From: Ovis canadensis
Taxonomy: Eukaryota; Chordata; Mammalia; Artiodactyla; Bovidae
Assembly (NCBI RefSeq): GCF_042477335.2
Contig: NC_091247.1
Location: 8,268,501-8,332,500 of the forward strand
Direction of reading: 5' to 3'
DNA: 64,000 bases
Made by a program: the position numbers and the translations under genes. Every line of letters starts with the position of its first letter. Position 1 is the first letter of the stretch. Shown here piece by piece: positions 47,110 to 59,639 of this stretch. The notes below the pieces were generated by a model. It was not told the DNA's origin. It ran no database searches and saw only the letters and a program-made list of their open reading frames with translations.

Positions 47110-47588
47110 GTTAGCGCCCGAGCGGTGAGGGGTCGGTGGGATCTGGCAGTGGGGTGGAGAGCCCTTGTCCCGTCCAGCCCCAGGCCTCTCTGTTAGTGAG
47201 TTAGGCGTTGATGGGAGTCTAGGCTCCAGGCTCCTGCTGCTTATCTGACCCAGAATGGATGCGGTGGCCTTGAGCCCTGGGCTTCTCTTGTCTACCTCTC
47301 CTTCCCCATCTGTGCAATGGGGACTGGGTTGGCGGGAGGTTTCAGCTCCTTTAGGAAGAGATTACAGCTCCTTTAGGATGGGGACGGTGCTTGCCTCGTG
47401 TTTGGGGACTTGAGGGCGAGTGATTCCCAGAAGCCGTCTGCCCTGACCCAGGCCTGTATCCTCCCCTGCCTCAGTATCCCTGGGCAGTTTCCTCGGAGGC
47501 CTGGGACCCAGCTCTGAGTATCTGGGTCTTGGCAGGTCCCTGGCTCCCATCCCTTCCCAGCCTGATCCCGGGAGGCAGCAGCCACTGA
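46958..47588 (+). other. Upstream ORF in the ST6GALNAC4 5' leader (if spliced 47109 to 47561)
   Basis: ATG at 46958 and a second in-frame ATG at 47054 (GCCATGG, strong context) stay open to the proposed donor at 47109. Joined to the acceptor CCCTTCCCAG|C at 47560/47561, the frame closes at TGA 47586-47588. The upstream ORF would have 60 codons (28 from the second ATG) and ends 21 nt before the main ATG, in the same frame. It depends on where transcription starts and on the inferred splice. Confidence 0.4.
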
Positions 47589-47609
47589 CTACTGAGCGGC
47601 AGTGACAGC

Positions 47610-50600
47610 ATGAAGGCTCCGGTAAGTGGCAGAAGGAGGAAGGCTCACAGGGGAGGTGGCTTCCGGCCCAGTGGCTTCTCCCCCCCACCCCCCAACTCCC
47701 CACCCCAGGGCTGACTGTCACTTCTGATTCCACTGCTCCTGAGCTGAAGGAGACCGGCAGACCAGCCTCAAAGTCCAGCCCTGATCTGGCAGGCTATGTG
47801 GCCCCAGGCAAGTGGCATTCCCTCTCTGGTTTCAGTATTTTGCTCCTCTTCTATGTATAATGGAGATAATAGTACTGCCTCCTATGAGCATCCAGGGGTC
47901 ACCCAGGTGAGGCATCTCCCTGGGAGCAGGGTATGTTGTGAAAGTTCAGTTTAGCAGAGTCTTGAGTTTATTCAGGAGCCCCTGGCGAGAGCCTTGAATG
48001 TTGTGGGAAGTCAGCCGTGGCTGCCTGAATCAAGGTCTCTGGGTCCCTGCAGGCAGGGAACCAGGTGCCAAGCACAGCTTGAGGCCTCAGGGGCTGAACC
48101 CCCTCCTCCGCACAGCTGGTCTCACAGAGATTTATTTTTAGGAGCTGAAGTGGCTTGTGGGCAGAAAAGGGAGGGCCTCTGACAGGATATGCCCAAGGAG
48201 GGGACTGGTGGGGGCTACTTTTTCACCTCTGATTTTCAGAGAGCCCCAGCCAGCTGCCAGCTGGTTCCTGAGGCCAAGGGACCTGTGTCTTAGGCAGGCT
48301 GGGGACCGGTTAGAGCCCAGAGAGACACAGGTGGTGACCAAGGTGGCCCAGCACACAATGGCAGGCCAGGGTTGCGTTCCCCCATCAGGCAGCCCCTCCT
48401 TGAAGGCTCGGTGGAGGTATTTACTACATCCGCCAGCCGGGCAAGGGGCCAGGAGGGCTTCCTGGTTCACGTGGCCTCTGGGGACTTGGTTTCTGCAGGA
48501 GGGAGCCTCAAGGCTGCAGCTCTCAGTTCTTGAAACCGTTTGCTGAGTGACGCTTCCCTATATCCCCTTCTACTGTCTCTTTACTCACAGGTCTGCTGAC
48601 CCAGGTCATGGTCATCAGCTGGGGGAGGGGACGGCTCTGGGTGTGCGGGACAGCCTGAAGCCGGGGTCTGAAGGGAACTGGTGGCCCTCCTGCTGGGCCA
48701 TGCCTGTCCTCATGTGCACAGCACTTTATGGTAGTCCTTCGGCTGCTGTCCTCAGAGTGAGTTCCCACTGTGGGTAGTATCAGTTTCATAGAGGAAGCAG
48801 GCCCAGAGACATAGACAGGTATGCCCAAGGCTGCACAGGGCACCTCAGCTTTCTGGTTAAGAGGACGGTTTTTGATTTGGAGACCCCACCCTGCTGCTTT
48901 CTTACTGTGTGGCCTTGAGTTACCTACCCATTTTCATCCCCAATTGGTTTCGTTATCTAGAATATTGGGATAATAGGGCTTATCTCAGTCATGCATGGGT
49001 TCTGAACCTGACAGCCCAGAGGCAGGCCTGGCTAACAGAGACTGTGGCCTCTGCTGATGTTCTGGGAACTACTGAGCTGGGATCTGGACCCATGAGGCTG
49101 GGGATCCCAGCGGCAGCTTCTAGGAGCTCCAGCAACACCGCCCCCCGCCAACTCACACCCCGTGACCGCTGTCTCCCCCAGCGTCGGCTCCTGCTCATCG
49201 TCCTCTGCTCTGTCGGCTTCTCGGCTGTCTACATCCTGCTGTGCTGCTGGGCCTGCCTGCCCTTCTGCTCAGCCTTCTGCCTGGACCCCCACCTCTCTAT
49301 CAAGTCCAGGCCCACCGTGCCGGGGCCTCTGCACTTCAGTGGCTACAGTAGCGTGCCAGATGGGAAGGTGAGTTTGCTGGGCAGCGTGTCGGGGGGTGGG
49401 GGGTAGGCCCAGCCCAGGTTGCCAGGGTTCACCCTGGCTCTCCAAGGACTGTGAGAACTGGGCTCATGTCAGGCCAGCCTGGATCCTGGACTTGGCTCCT
49501 CTGCTCAAGCTGACCAGTCCCTTTACCTCTCTGAGCTTCAAATTCTAGGAGGAAATTTTTTTTTTTTTTCCCAATTGTAGCTGCACTGCATGGCTTGCCG
49601 GATCTTAATTCCCCGATTAGGGCTTGAATCCAGGCCACAGCAGTGAAAGCGCTGAGTCCTAACTACTGGACCACCAGGGTATTCCTAAATGTCTTTTTTT
49701 TTTTTTTTAAATTCAATGAACATTGCCTGACTGCTCTCAGCTGGGTACTGGGGATAAAAAAGATGAGTTAGGCAGGGTGGCCACCTGGAACTCCTGGTCC
49801 AGCCTGGGAACCAGACAGCATCACGTCATGGTGGTACATGCAGCTTTAGAGTTATTAATAACTGTCCATGCACAACCCATCTGTTTAGCAAGTGTGTATT
49901 TGGTGCCTTAGATGTGCTCTGCCTTGTGCTGATACCTGCTGGGGATACAGATCTGCCCCAGAGCTGTCCCTCTAAAGGAGACAGGGACAGTGGAGCCCAG
50001 GGGTGACAAGACAGCTGAGGCCCCTGCCCCGTGGCATGCTTTGCCAGGCGAGGTTCAGAACGCTTTACACCGCTCACCCTGATTTCAGCAGCCCCAGCTG
50101 GTAGGTTTCTCAAAGGCATCTCCCAACGACACCCGGTGCAGGAAGGTCCGAGCCCGGAGTCTGCCAGCTCTCCGAGTGTTGGTCAGAGGGAGGAGGGCTC
50201 AGGGACCTTGCGTTGGAGATCTGTTTCAGGTCTTCATCCCTCTGAGTCGCAGTTGCCTCATCTGTAAAAGGCAATCATTGTGGTTCCCACCTCGGTAGGG
50301 TTGCTCTGCAGGTCCAACTGCGTGATTCATGGACAGTGTTTCGAATGGGTGCTGTATAAATCTTTGATCAAGATGCAAAAACAGCTGAGTTGAGAGGGAC
50401 AAACTCAAGTGCCACCAGGTTTGGCCAAGAGGGACAAGCGGCGAGGTGGGCTGGGTAGACGCTGTCCCAGCTTCCGTGGTCTCAGTGTTCATTTCAGATG
50501 CTCAGGGCTCATGAGGACGTGGCGCCAGGATGGCCAGATCTCCTGAGTCTGTTAACAGAGCAGAAAATCTTAGAGTGTCAAAAGGGCTGATTTCTGTAAA

Positions 50601-53600
50601 GGATTCACTGTCTTAAAGATCCTGCAGAACAGGACAAGCAGAACACCTTCTGGGGCTGATGGTGACCTTGGATCTGAACAGACCACAGTTGTCAGCTCAG
50701 GCTCAAACTGAGGGCAGAATAAGGAAGTTTTGTTCTTTATTGCCAGGGCATGGAAAATGGGGCTACAGTCCTTAAATCAACACTGTGTCAGATGTAAACT
50801 GTCCCTGAGTGGGCTACAACTGTGTGTCTTTTATCGACTAGATTGAATGTTCCCATATACTTTACAGGCCTCCATAAACCCGTGTTCCCAAAGAGGGCAT
50901 GGAGGTCTGGGGTAGGCAGCAAGTCTTCTCTCTGGGAGCCCTGACCTCCAGTGACAGTTTGCAGACTTGTTGGATCGGCTCCTGCCTCTTACGAGATGAT
51001 GAGGTGGGGTAGTGCCCTCAGTCTGTGCTGATCACTCTCTAGGCATTTTTAATTGAATCCTTAAAACTTGATCAAGTAGATGCTATTTTCATCCCCTATT
51101 TATAGATGAGGAAATTGAGGCTCAGAGAGACAAAGTAACTTGTGTTAAGCACACATAACTAGGATGGGGCAGAGCCAGGGTTCAGGCTCAGAACCAGAGG
51201 TTCCCAATGTTGTCATGGGCTTTTATTTATAAACTGGGACACGGAAAATGGGACTTGGGCAGAGGAGGAAGTGACTTAAAAGTAATTCGGAAGAGCTGAG
51301 GTTCATATTTACCTAACAAACATATAACTGACTCCTAGTCTGTGCCAGGAACTGCTCTAAATGCTTTATAAATATTGACTTATATAACCCTAACAAGAAA
51401 ATGCAATGTAGGGCCTCACAGGGCCTTAGCAACAGAAACCAGGGCCAAAAATGTGGCTGATGGGGCAGCAGGGTCCTTGAGCATAGAATCTCAGCTCTGC
51501 CGCTTGTCACTGGTATGACCTTTAGAAAGTCATTCCAACTGCCTAGCCTCTGTTTCCTCATCTGCAAAAGGGGTTGATGAAGTCCTTGGATCTGATACAG
51601 GTGGTCAGGGGTATTCCTGGGTGGAGAAGGCAGGGTGGAAGCTACGTGCCCAGGACTTCCCTTCTTTCTCTCTACCTCCCCCTGCAGCCTCTGGTCCGAG
51701 AGCCGTGCCGCAGCTGCGCCGTGGTGTCCAGCTCAGGCCAAATGCTGGGCTCGGGCCTGGGTGCCGAGATTGATAGTGCTGAGTGCGTACTGCGCATGAA
51801 CCAGGCGCCCACCATGGGCTTTGAGGCAGACGTGGGCCAGCGGAGCACCCTGCGGGTCATCTCTCACACAAGCGTGCCTCTGCTGCTGCGAAACTACTCC
51901 CACTATTTCCAGCAGGCCCGGGACACGCTCTATGTGGTGTGGGGCCAGGGGAAGCACATGGACCGGGCACTGGGTGGCCGCACCTACCGTGCACTGCTGC
52001 AGCTCACCAGGATGTACCCTGGCCTGCAGGTGTACACATTCACTGAGCGCATGATGGCCTACTGCGACCAGGTCTTCCAGGATGAGACTGGCAAGAACCG
52101 GTGAGCGTGAGCTGGGGGGCTGGCCTGCTGGGGATCTCCCTGGCAGGTGGGGGCCTGCCTTCTCCAGGAGCCTCTGGTCCATTGAGGGTCTGCTCTGTCT
52201 GGCACTGGGGCTCAGCTGTGATAGAGGCAGGCATCATCCTGCCCTCTATCTATGGGGACAGGAATCAGAGAAACTGTCATCATTGAATGACCGTATAGAT
52301 GTTCCACATGGCGGTGAAGGGCGTTTGGCCTCACCAGTATACACTGTGGCGGGGCAGGGTGGGGGTTGGTGGTGGTGTTGGTGAGCAGTGTGGGGCCATG
52401 GCAGGGAGCTCTTCTCTTTGGAGGGGATGCTCTGAGACCTGAATTGGTTTCTGATGTCCCTTCCAGAAAATGAAAGTAACAGTGCCAGTTCTAACAGCCC
52501 TTTTTGTGCACCAGGTTCTGAGCTAAGTACTCTTGCCTTCAAGATCTCATTTTATCCAACGCCCCAAAGAGCACTTGAACTCCTGTGGCTTCCTCCTCTA
52601 CACTGGCTACTCCCCCACCTCCCCAGCTCAGAAAATACACCCACCAGCCTCCAGTTTTTTAGTCAAACACTTGACTTTGCCCTCGACTCCCCTTGTTTCA
52701 TCACCTGCCACATAGGATGGGCTCTCGAATCTCCTTCCTTGCCCACGGGTACCTCCTTGACCTAAGCCACCATCCTTCTCTGTTTTTTTTGGTAATATTT
52801 TTATTTTTTTTATTTATTTGACTGTGCCTGATCTTAGTTGCAGCACACGGGATCTTTGTTGTGGCATGCCAGATCTTTAGTTGTGGCATACAAACTCTTA
52901 GCTGCAGAATGTGGGATCTAGTTTCCTGACCAGGGATCGAACCCGGGCCCTCTGCACTGAGAGCACAGAGTCTTAGCCACTGGACCACAGGGAAGTCCCC
53001 ACACTCCCCTGCACTTGCAGCAGCCCCTGCAGTCTGATCTCTGACTGCCCCAGTGAGTTCATCCCGCTAGTCACCTGGCCTCACCCTACAGCAGCTTCGC
53101 ATCACATGGAAAATAAAGTCCAGACTCCCACCTCCTCCCCTCCCCGGGCCTTTGTGCCCTTGCATGGTCTGCCCCTGCCTGCTTCTGTGGCCTCATCGTC
53201 CGTCGCTTACCTGCTCCAGCCGCACTGGCCGTGGACATCCACACTGCTCTCACCTGCAGGCCTTTGCACATGCCGTTCCTCCCCCCAGATCCTCCCTTGT
53301 GTTCAATACGGATGGAGTTTCTCCTTGGCCCCGTCTGAAGGAACACCTCCTACTTGACATCCTTCATCCCATTCTTTTGTTTCCTTGTCTTCCCAGCATG
53401 TCTCTTCCAGCTGCCCCCTTCCTTGAGAATGTTAGTGCTGGGTGGGGCCGCTTCACCGCCAGCTCAGGGATTGGGAGGTGTTAGGTTTGAATGGCTGAAC
53501 CACCCCACAGCCCTTCAGTAGAGCCCGAGATGAATGGCCATCGGCTGGGAAAGTAATCACTACTGGTGCTTTTGAGAGAGGCAAGGCCAGGTCCAGCTCC

Positions 53601-55682
53601 ACGGTCCCGTGCTCTGAGTTGGGGGTTGGGCCTTGAGGGAGGAGCTGAGCTGACAGTATTCCCTTTCCATCACCACCTATAGTTACCCCATGTCACCCAT
53701 GGGTCACTGAGGCTCAGAGAGGTTCATAAGCAAATTGGATTCCCCAGAGCAGATTCAGGGTTCAGGTTGAAAACTGCTTGACTCTAGACAATCCTCTTTC
53801 CTGCTTTCAATGGCTGTGTTTCTGCTGCTTTCTGCTGTCTCTGCAAGCTTGGTCCCTGAGATGCGGAGAGGGTCTGACCACGGCTGATGGATCATCATTG
53901 TTGGGGGCGTGGTTTGCTCAAGTCCTGTGTGGACGGGCAGAAGATGAACAGATCTGGGTTGGCACCCACGCCTACCTCTTGCCCACTGCTGGCCTTGGGC
54001 CGGACCTTCCGGCTCCCCAGTGTCCCCCAGAGCCTCTCTGTGGGGGTCGAAGTGAGAAGCCCTTGACTGGGAGGGGAACCAGTGCTGTGCGGGGAACCAG
54101 TGCTGAGGCTGGGGCCACCTTCCTTCCAAGTTGAGGTGGGGGACATGGCCAGCTGACTGTGCGTCCCTCCCCTGGCCAGGAGGCAGTCCGGGTCCTTCCT
54201 CAGCACCGGCTGGTTCACTATGATTCTCGCCCTGGAGCTGTGTGAGGAGATCGTGGTCTACGGGATGGTCAGCGACAGCTACTGCAGGTCAGGCCAGCCA
54301 GGAGCCAGGCGGTGGGGAGGGACACCATGTTCGGGCCCTACGCTGAGGGTGTGTGGGCTTCTGCATGAGTAGCCAAGGCACAGGCAGCCCTTGGGCCTGG
54401 TACCCGGTGGGAAGGAGCCCAACCTGTAAAACAGGCTGGGTCCCAACCTCTGCTCTGCCCAGGTGGCCTTGGGCCCGGCCGCCATCTGCCGGGGCAACCA
54501 TTTTGTCAGGTCAAAGAGAGCAAATGACCGCACTGTCCTCCGAAGCTTGTGGAAAGGTTTAGCAAGAGAATGATCTACTGAAGTCCTCACCCCAGCCTCA
54601 GGTCTGCCGTGCGTGTCCGTGATCAGCTGTTATGCCTAAGCTTTAACCTGTGATGTTCTAGTTCAACACTGTCATAGCTCCCATCACTGAACTGAAGGGG
54701 CCCCACGTTTTCACCCTCTGTTTTTTGGGGGAACTTCTTTGCTGAGCACGTGGGCAAGATGAAAGTAGCTGCTCTCTACCAGGACGCCTGGCTAGACTGC
54801 CTGTGGGTAGGTGGGTGTGCAGGCCTGGCAGTTACATGCTGCGGGGAACCAGGGGTCCCTCAACCATGAGCCTGGCGCCAGGCACTTTGCATTTTTTGAC
54901 CTGTGGTTTTAGCTTCCCTGGTGGCTCAGACTGTAAAGCATCTGCCTGCAATGTGGGATGACCCAGGTTTGATCACTGGGTCAGGAAGATCCTCTGGAGA
55001 AGGAAATGGCAACCCACTCTAGTACTCTTGCCTGGAAAATTCCATGGATGGAGGAACCTGGTAGGCTACAGTCCATGGGGTCACAAAGAGTCAGACACGA
55101 CTGAGCCACTTCACTTTCACTTTCAGCCAAGAAGGTAAATCACCATCCCCGTTTTACAGATGGGTTATTGAGGCTCAGGGTGTTTGTCTTGGCCTTGAAT
55201 CACCCAGCTCACTCGCAAGAGGTACAGCCAGAGCTTGAACCCTCGGCCTTTAGAATCCTCGGGGGCTGCCCTGTTCCTCCTATATCTGTCTTGGCCTCCC
55301 TTGGGACCAGGCCTGTGGGACTCTTTGGTCCGTAGGGCTGGGTGAGGGTTGGTCCTGGCAGGTGGCAGGGTCTGGCGGGAGGCGGGCCAGTTGGGGTGCC
55401 TCACACCTGTCTCTCTTCCCCACCCGCAGGGAGGAGCATCACCCCTCGGTGCCTTACCACTACTTCGAGAAGGGCCGGCTGGACGAGTGTCAAATGTACC
55501 TGGCGCATGAGCGGGCGCCCCGCAGCGCCCACCGCTTCATCACCGAGAAGGCCGTGTTCTCTCGCTGGGCCAAGAAGAGGCCCATCATCTTTGCCCACCC
55601 ATCCTGGAGGACGCAGTGGCCCCATCGCCACAGCGCCATCACCAGGCCTCTGTTGCAGCCACACTCCGCCAAAAACACTTAA
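47610..55682 (+). CDS. ST6GALNAC4: ST6GALNAC4, alpha-N-acetylgalactosaminide alpha-2,6-sialyltransferase 4
   Basis: Exons: 47610-47621, 49182-49367, 51688-52100, 54180-54287, 55430-55682; all GT-AG, in phase, 323 residues. It is a type II Golgi protein: cytoplasmic MKAPRR, membrane anchor about residues 7-27 (VLCSVGFSAVYILLCCW), then a short stem. Sialylmotif L spans about 76-118 (CAVVSSSGQMLGSGLGAEID onward); the N-glycosylation sequon NYS is at 135; sialylmotif S starts near 212 (STGWFTMILALELCEEIVVY); motif VS is YHYFEKG at 249-255. The enzyme adds sialic acid alpha-2,6 to the GalNAc of sialyl-T antigen (Neu5Ac-Gal-GalNAc), making disialyl-T and, on lipids, GD1alpha. Oddity: human ends ...HPSWRTE at residue 302, while here a TGG occupies the next codon (55617-55619) and the frame continues for 21 residues to TAA. 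The start is supported by an in-frame stop 24 nt upstream in the leader. Confidence 0.96.
49556..49686 (-). mobile_element. tRNA-derived artiodactyl SINE, ST6GALNAC4 intron
   Basis: Poly(T) then TTGTAGCTGCACTGCATGGC ... TTAGGGCTTGAATCCAGGCC ... GGACCACCAGGG. Confidence 0.82.
51000..51180 (-). mobile_element. MIR SINE, ST6GALNAC4 intron
   Basis: CCCTATTTATAGATGAGGAA and ATTGAGGCTCAGAGAGACAA, then AACTAGGATGGGGCAGAGCC. Confidence 0.75.
52775..53000 (-). mobile_element. tRNA-derived artiodactyl SINE, ST6GALNAC4 intron
   Basis: T-rich start, repeated GTTGTGGCATGCCAGATCTT-like units, GACCAGGGATCGAACCCGGG and CCACAGGGAAGTCCCC. Confidence 0.87.
54912..55125 (+). mobile_element. BOV-A2/Bov-tA SINE, last intron of ST6GALNAC4
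   Basis: AGCTTCCCTGGTGGCTCAGA to GTCAGACACGACTGAGCCAC with a CACTTTCACTTTC tail. Confidence 0.92.
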
Positions 55683-56515
55683 TTTATGGATCCTGCCTTC
55701 TGCCATGTGCCGAGCGGACCTGAGTTCCCTTCCAGCCATACCCTTGGGGACGCTTGGGAGCCATCTCGGGCTTCTAGACTTGGGGAGAGAGGAGGAGGCC
55801 TCTGGTGACCTTTGCAGCCTCCTCCCCACGCCTGCTCCCTGAGTAATCTGAGTCTTCGTTTTCAAGTTCTTCCCACCTCTGATTCTGTCCAGTGGCCTTT
55901 GCCCTGGGGGCTGGTTGCCCCCAGTCACCAACACTATGAATTTCAACCGAGCACCAGCCCTGGTCCTTCCTCTCTGCACTCCCTCTCCACCTGCCTTTGG
56001 TGCCACACTTCCCAGGCTGGTTGCCCTCAGCGGGGCAGCCTAGAGCTTGGGGTTCGTTGGGTGACGGGGGGGCCTTTGAACTGTGACTGCCAGGGCCACC
56101 TCTGGAGTTTACGGGTAAATGTGTTTTCTGGAAGCTTGTCCTGGCTATTTTCATGTGTCTGAGGGTGGGGACTGGAGCTTCTCTGCTCACCACAATCCCA
56201 TGACCTATTGCCTTGAGGGGAGACCTCCAACCAGCTGGCCTTCTGGCCGTCTAATCGGCCTGCCTGTTTCTTCCTCGAGAGCCTATCTGCTTCCCCACCA
56301 GCTCAGAGTGTGTGGCCCCATGGCAGCACACAGCCCAGGAAATGCCCCAGATCAGAGGCTTCCACGGGATTCCCACCCTTCACTGGGAGAGGAGTCAGGG
56401 TGGGAGGAAATTCCCCCACATCACGTTCCCTTCCTGGTTCAGGGTCAGATTCCAAGGGCCTGGCCAGTTCAGTTCCCAGTTAACTCTGGAGTTCGTTACA
56501 CTGCCAGAAAGGGAA

Positions 56516-56531
56516 GGGGGGGGGGGGGGGG
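56516..56531 (+). repeat. (G)16 homopolymer
   Basis: Sixteen consecutive G; the length is likely polymorphic or poorly sequenced. Confidence 0.9.
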
Positions 56532-58679
56532 CAGGCCAGGCGCTTTCCTTCTCTGAGTAGCAGTTTGGTCACCGGTAAAGTGGAAAAGCAGACCCACCAT
56601 GGAACAGGGGATGGACGGTGTGCAGCCACCCTGGGGTGGGGTTAGAGTTAACCCAGTGCACAGATGACACGAAGCCACCAGGTTGAGCCAGGATGCAATC
56701 CCAGGTCTGAGAGCAGCAGCTGAGTGTCTGGGCCCCTTGCACCCGGTGGTTGGAAAAAGGGCTTCACTCCCCCTCCCTTCTTCCTAACTTCCTCCCTTTT
56801 CCCCATTTCTGGAGACCAGGAGACTAATGGTGGGCCAGGACCCCAAGGTCTCAGCTGGGATCGAGCCCTTGGGTTCCAGCTTGCAGCTCCAGGGCTCAGC
56901 CAGTTGATTGACGGGTGACCTGTGCAGTTACCTCGGGCACCAGGCTCAGCTTCATGTTCTGCAGTTTCCACGTGACACTCTTTTTTTTTTTTTAATTAAC
57001 AAGGGGCTACACCTTTTCATTTGGCACTGGACCTACCAATCACGTGTAGCTGGAATGTTCCCCTCCCACGCCCATCCTTGTCAGGAGAGGCTGGAGACCT
57101 GGCATTTGGCCCACAGCCCCCTGTACCCTGCCTCCTCTTACCCAGTTTCCGGCGGCCCCAGAAGTCTCTGCAGGCGTGGGAGGAGAACCCTGAGATGGGG
57201 AGGCAGGGAGCCACTCTGTGGGAGGCAGCAGGCTGGCGGCCAAGCCACAACTGCTGGCCTGGCAGTGGCGAGTGTTTCTAAGCTGGTGTTGGGCAGAGGT
57301 AAGGGGCAATGTGACCTCGCAGCTGGTGGCAGGGCTGCGGGGAGGTTGGGGGGAGGTTGGTGGGGGAACTTACAGGCTCAGAGAGAGGACTCGAGTCAGA
57401 CTTGGCTTCATTCTGGCTCTACTTCTGCTGCAGGACCCTGATAAGTTAGTGCCTCCCTCCTGGCCTCAGTTTCCTCATTTGTAAAAGGCACAGGGGTAGG
57501 CGCAGGGAGTAGTCATACAACGCACAGGAGAGAGATGGCACCCATGAAGTGGGGTGCCATCACTTTCAGTGGGGTCTCTGTTCACCCAGCCCTGCCTGTC
57601 CTGGTGGTAAGGGATGGGCAGGAAGACCTCCCACCGCCATCAGCTGTGTCTGCTCATAGCATCACCCTTGGTCTCCCAGGCCCAGGGTCTGCTGGGTTTG
57701 ATTGGATTACAACTCCAGCCCGTCCCAGGAGGTTGCCTCCCCATCCTGTTCCATTACTTGGGAAAGGCAGGCCCAACCCTTGGTGTCCAGTGTACAGAGG
57801 CACCTCTGTCTTGGCCCTGCCCTTGGGTGGGTTGGAGGTTTATTGCTTTGTTGACCCAGATGTCTTTCTGGAGTGGTAACCTGGCAGCCGCAATCCACCA
57901 GCCACTTCCTCCAGGCACACGAAGATGACTGGAGGTTGGATGGGGGCCTGCTGACGTTCTCTGGACCCCCTTCTCTGCCACTGCAGTTCCTGCAGCTTCC
58001 CGGAGGTGAGTCGGGGGGAGTGGGAGCCTGGGGGATGTGGTGGGGTCACCTTGGTGGGCAGCCACTCTGGGCCCCTGTTTTTACGTCACACCCAGGCTCT
58101 TTGGTCTCCTCTGTGGGCCTGTTGGGGACCCACTGCTTCCTCCTAGAAACCAAGGGAAGCTGGGTGAGTCTCATAGCCTGGAGGTATCTCACGTAGCCTC
58201 TTCTCGGAAGGAACTTGGGGCCAGGCAGAAACGCACACATTTAGCCCAGGTGAGGAAAGGAGCCTGGGTTCTTCTAGGTGCTGGTGGGCACCCGGGTCCA
58301 GTGTCATCTTGGCTAGTCTGATGGCTCCAGCCTCTGTCTGCAAATGACCAGGGACTTCTTAGTTCCAGACCCACTGCCCAGAGGCCTGTGAAGGCTTTTT
58401 CCAGTATCCCATGGTGGGGAAAAAAATCCTAACAGTGCAAAGATTGCTAAGGGGTGAGAAGGGCCTGACGGTGACGTGCAACCAGGACCCCCACCCTGGG
58501 GCAGGAAGGGCTGAAGCAGAAGCTACTGCCATCAGACTGGTAGGGGCGGGGGGATGATTCCAGAGGGCATGGGCTGCCCAGCTGTGGGCAGGGTCAGGGA
58601 GTAGCACCAGGACTGGCCACAGCTTCTCAGACATGAAGGTCCTGGCACGTGTGTGGAGCAGGCTTGGGGCTTTGGCGGC

Positions 58680-58882
58680 AGAAATGCTGTCAGTCATGTT
58701 CAACTCTTTGCAACCCATGGACTGCAGCCCGCCAAACTCCTCTGTCCGTGGGATTTCCCAGGCAAGAATACTGCAGTGGGTTGCTATTTCCTTCTCCAAG
58801 GGATCTTCCTGACCCAGGGATCAAACCTGCATCTCCTGCGTTGCCAGCAAATTCCTTACAGCTGAGCCACTGGGGAAACCCT
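58680..58882 (-). mobile_element. Bov-tA SINE
   Basis: Reverse copy: AGTCATGTTCAACTCTTTGC to GAGCCACTGGGGAAACCC. Confidence 0.9.
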
Positions 58883-59639
58883 TGTGGGCGGAAAGGCTTG
58901 TGACCGTGTAGCGTCCAGGCCTGGGGCAATCCCAGCTGGAACACCTGTGTACTCTCGGAGCCTCACTTTCTCACTCGGGAAGCGGGAGTAACAGCAGTGT
59001 CCACGTTATAGATTGTGCTAAGGATTCAGCGAGGTATGTTCTCATAGTCCTTGTTATTAATAGCACAGGAGAAACCTCTGACCCACAGGGAACTGTGTAG
59101 GCTTCCGTGTCCTTCTTGTTATTATTGAAGTGGTTGTTACTCTTGGGGGCTCTGGAAAGGGAAGCTAGCCCTAGAGCAGAGCCTCTTGGACTAAGCCTGG
59201 CCCCAGGGACACAGCAGGCCTGACGGGGGAGCTCCAGCCCCAGATTTGGTCCTGGAGCTGGGCTGCAGCACCCTTGTATTTCCAGAGTCCGGGTCATTGG
59301 CCAGGGCTGGGAGAAGGGCTGGGGACCAGATGTCTCCATCCCGGCCTCTAACCTGCCCGTGACCTCAAGCAAGAGATTCCCTTCTGTGAGCTCCCAGCAG
59401 TCCTGGTCATCAGGTGCCCTGCCCCCTGCTCCGTGGTTTTCTGGCCAGCAGGGCAGGTCAGGCGCCTGAGGAGGGCTGGGGTGAGGGTGGGGCCGAGGCT
59501 CAGGAAGCGGATGGAGCAGGACACCAGAGGAGCAGGAAGCCTTGCCTGTGCCCACAGCCATTTGTACTGCCCCCAGTGCCTGGAGGGCAGTGTCTCTACA
59601 ACCTGGAGGCTGGACCTTGGGGCCCCACTAGCTTGTTTT

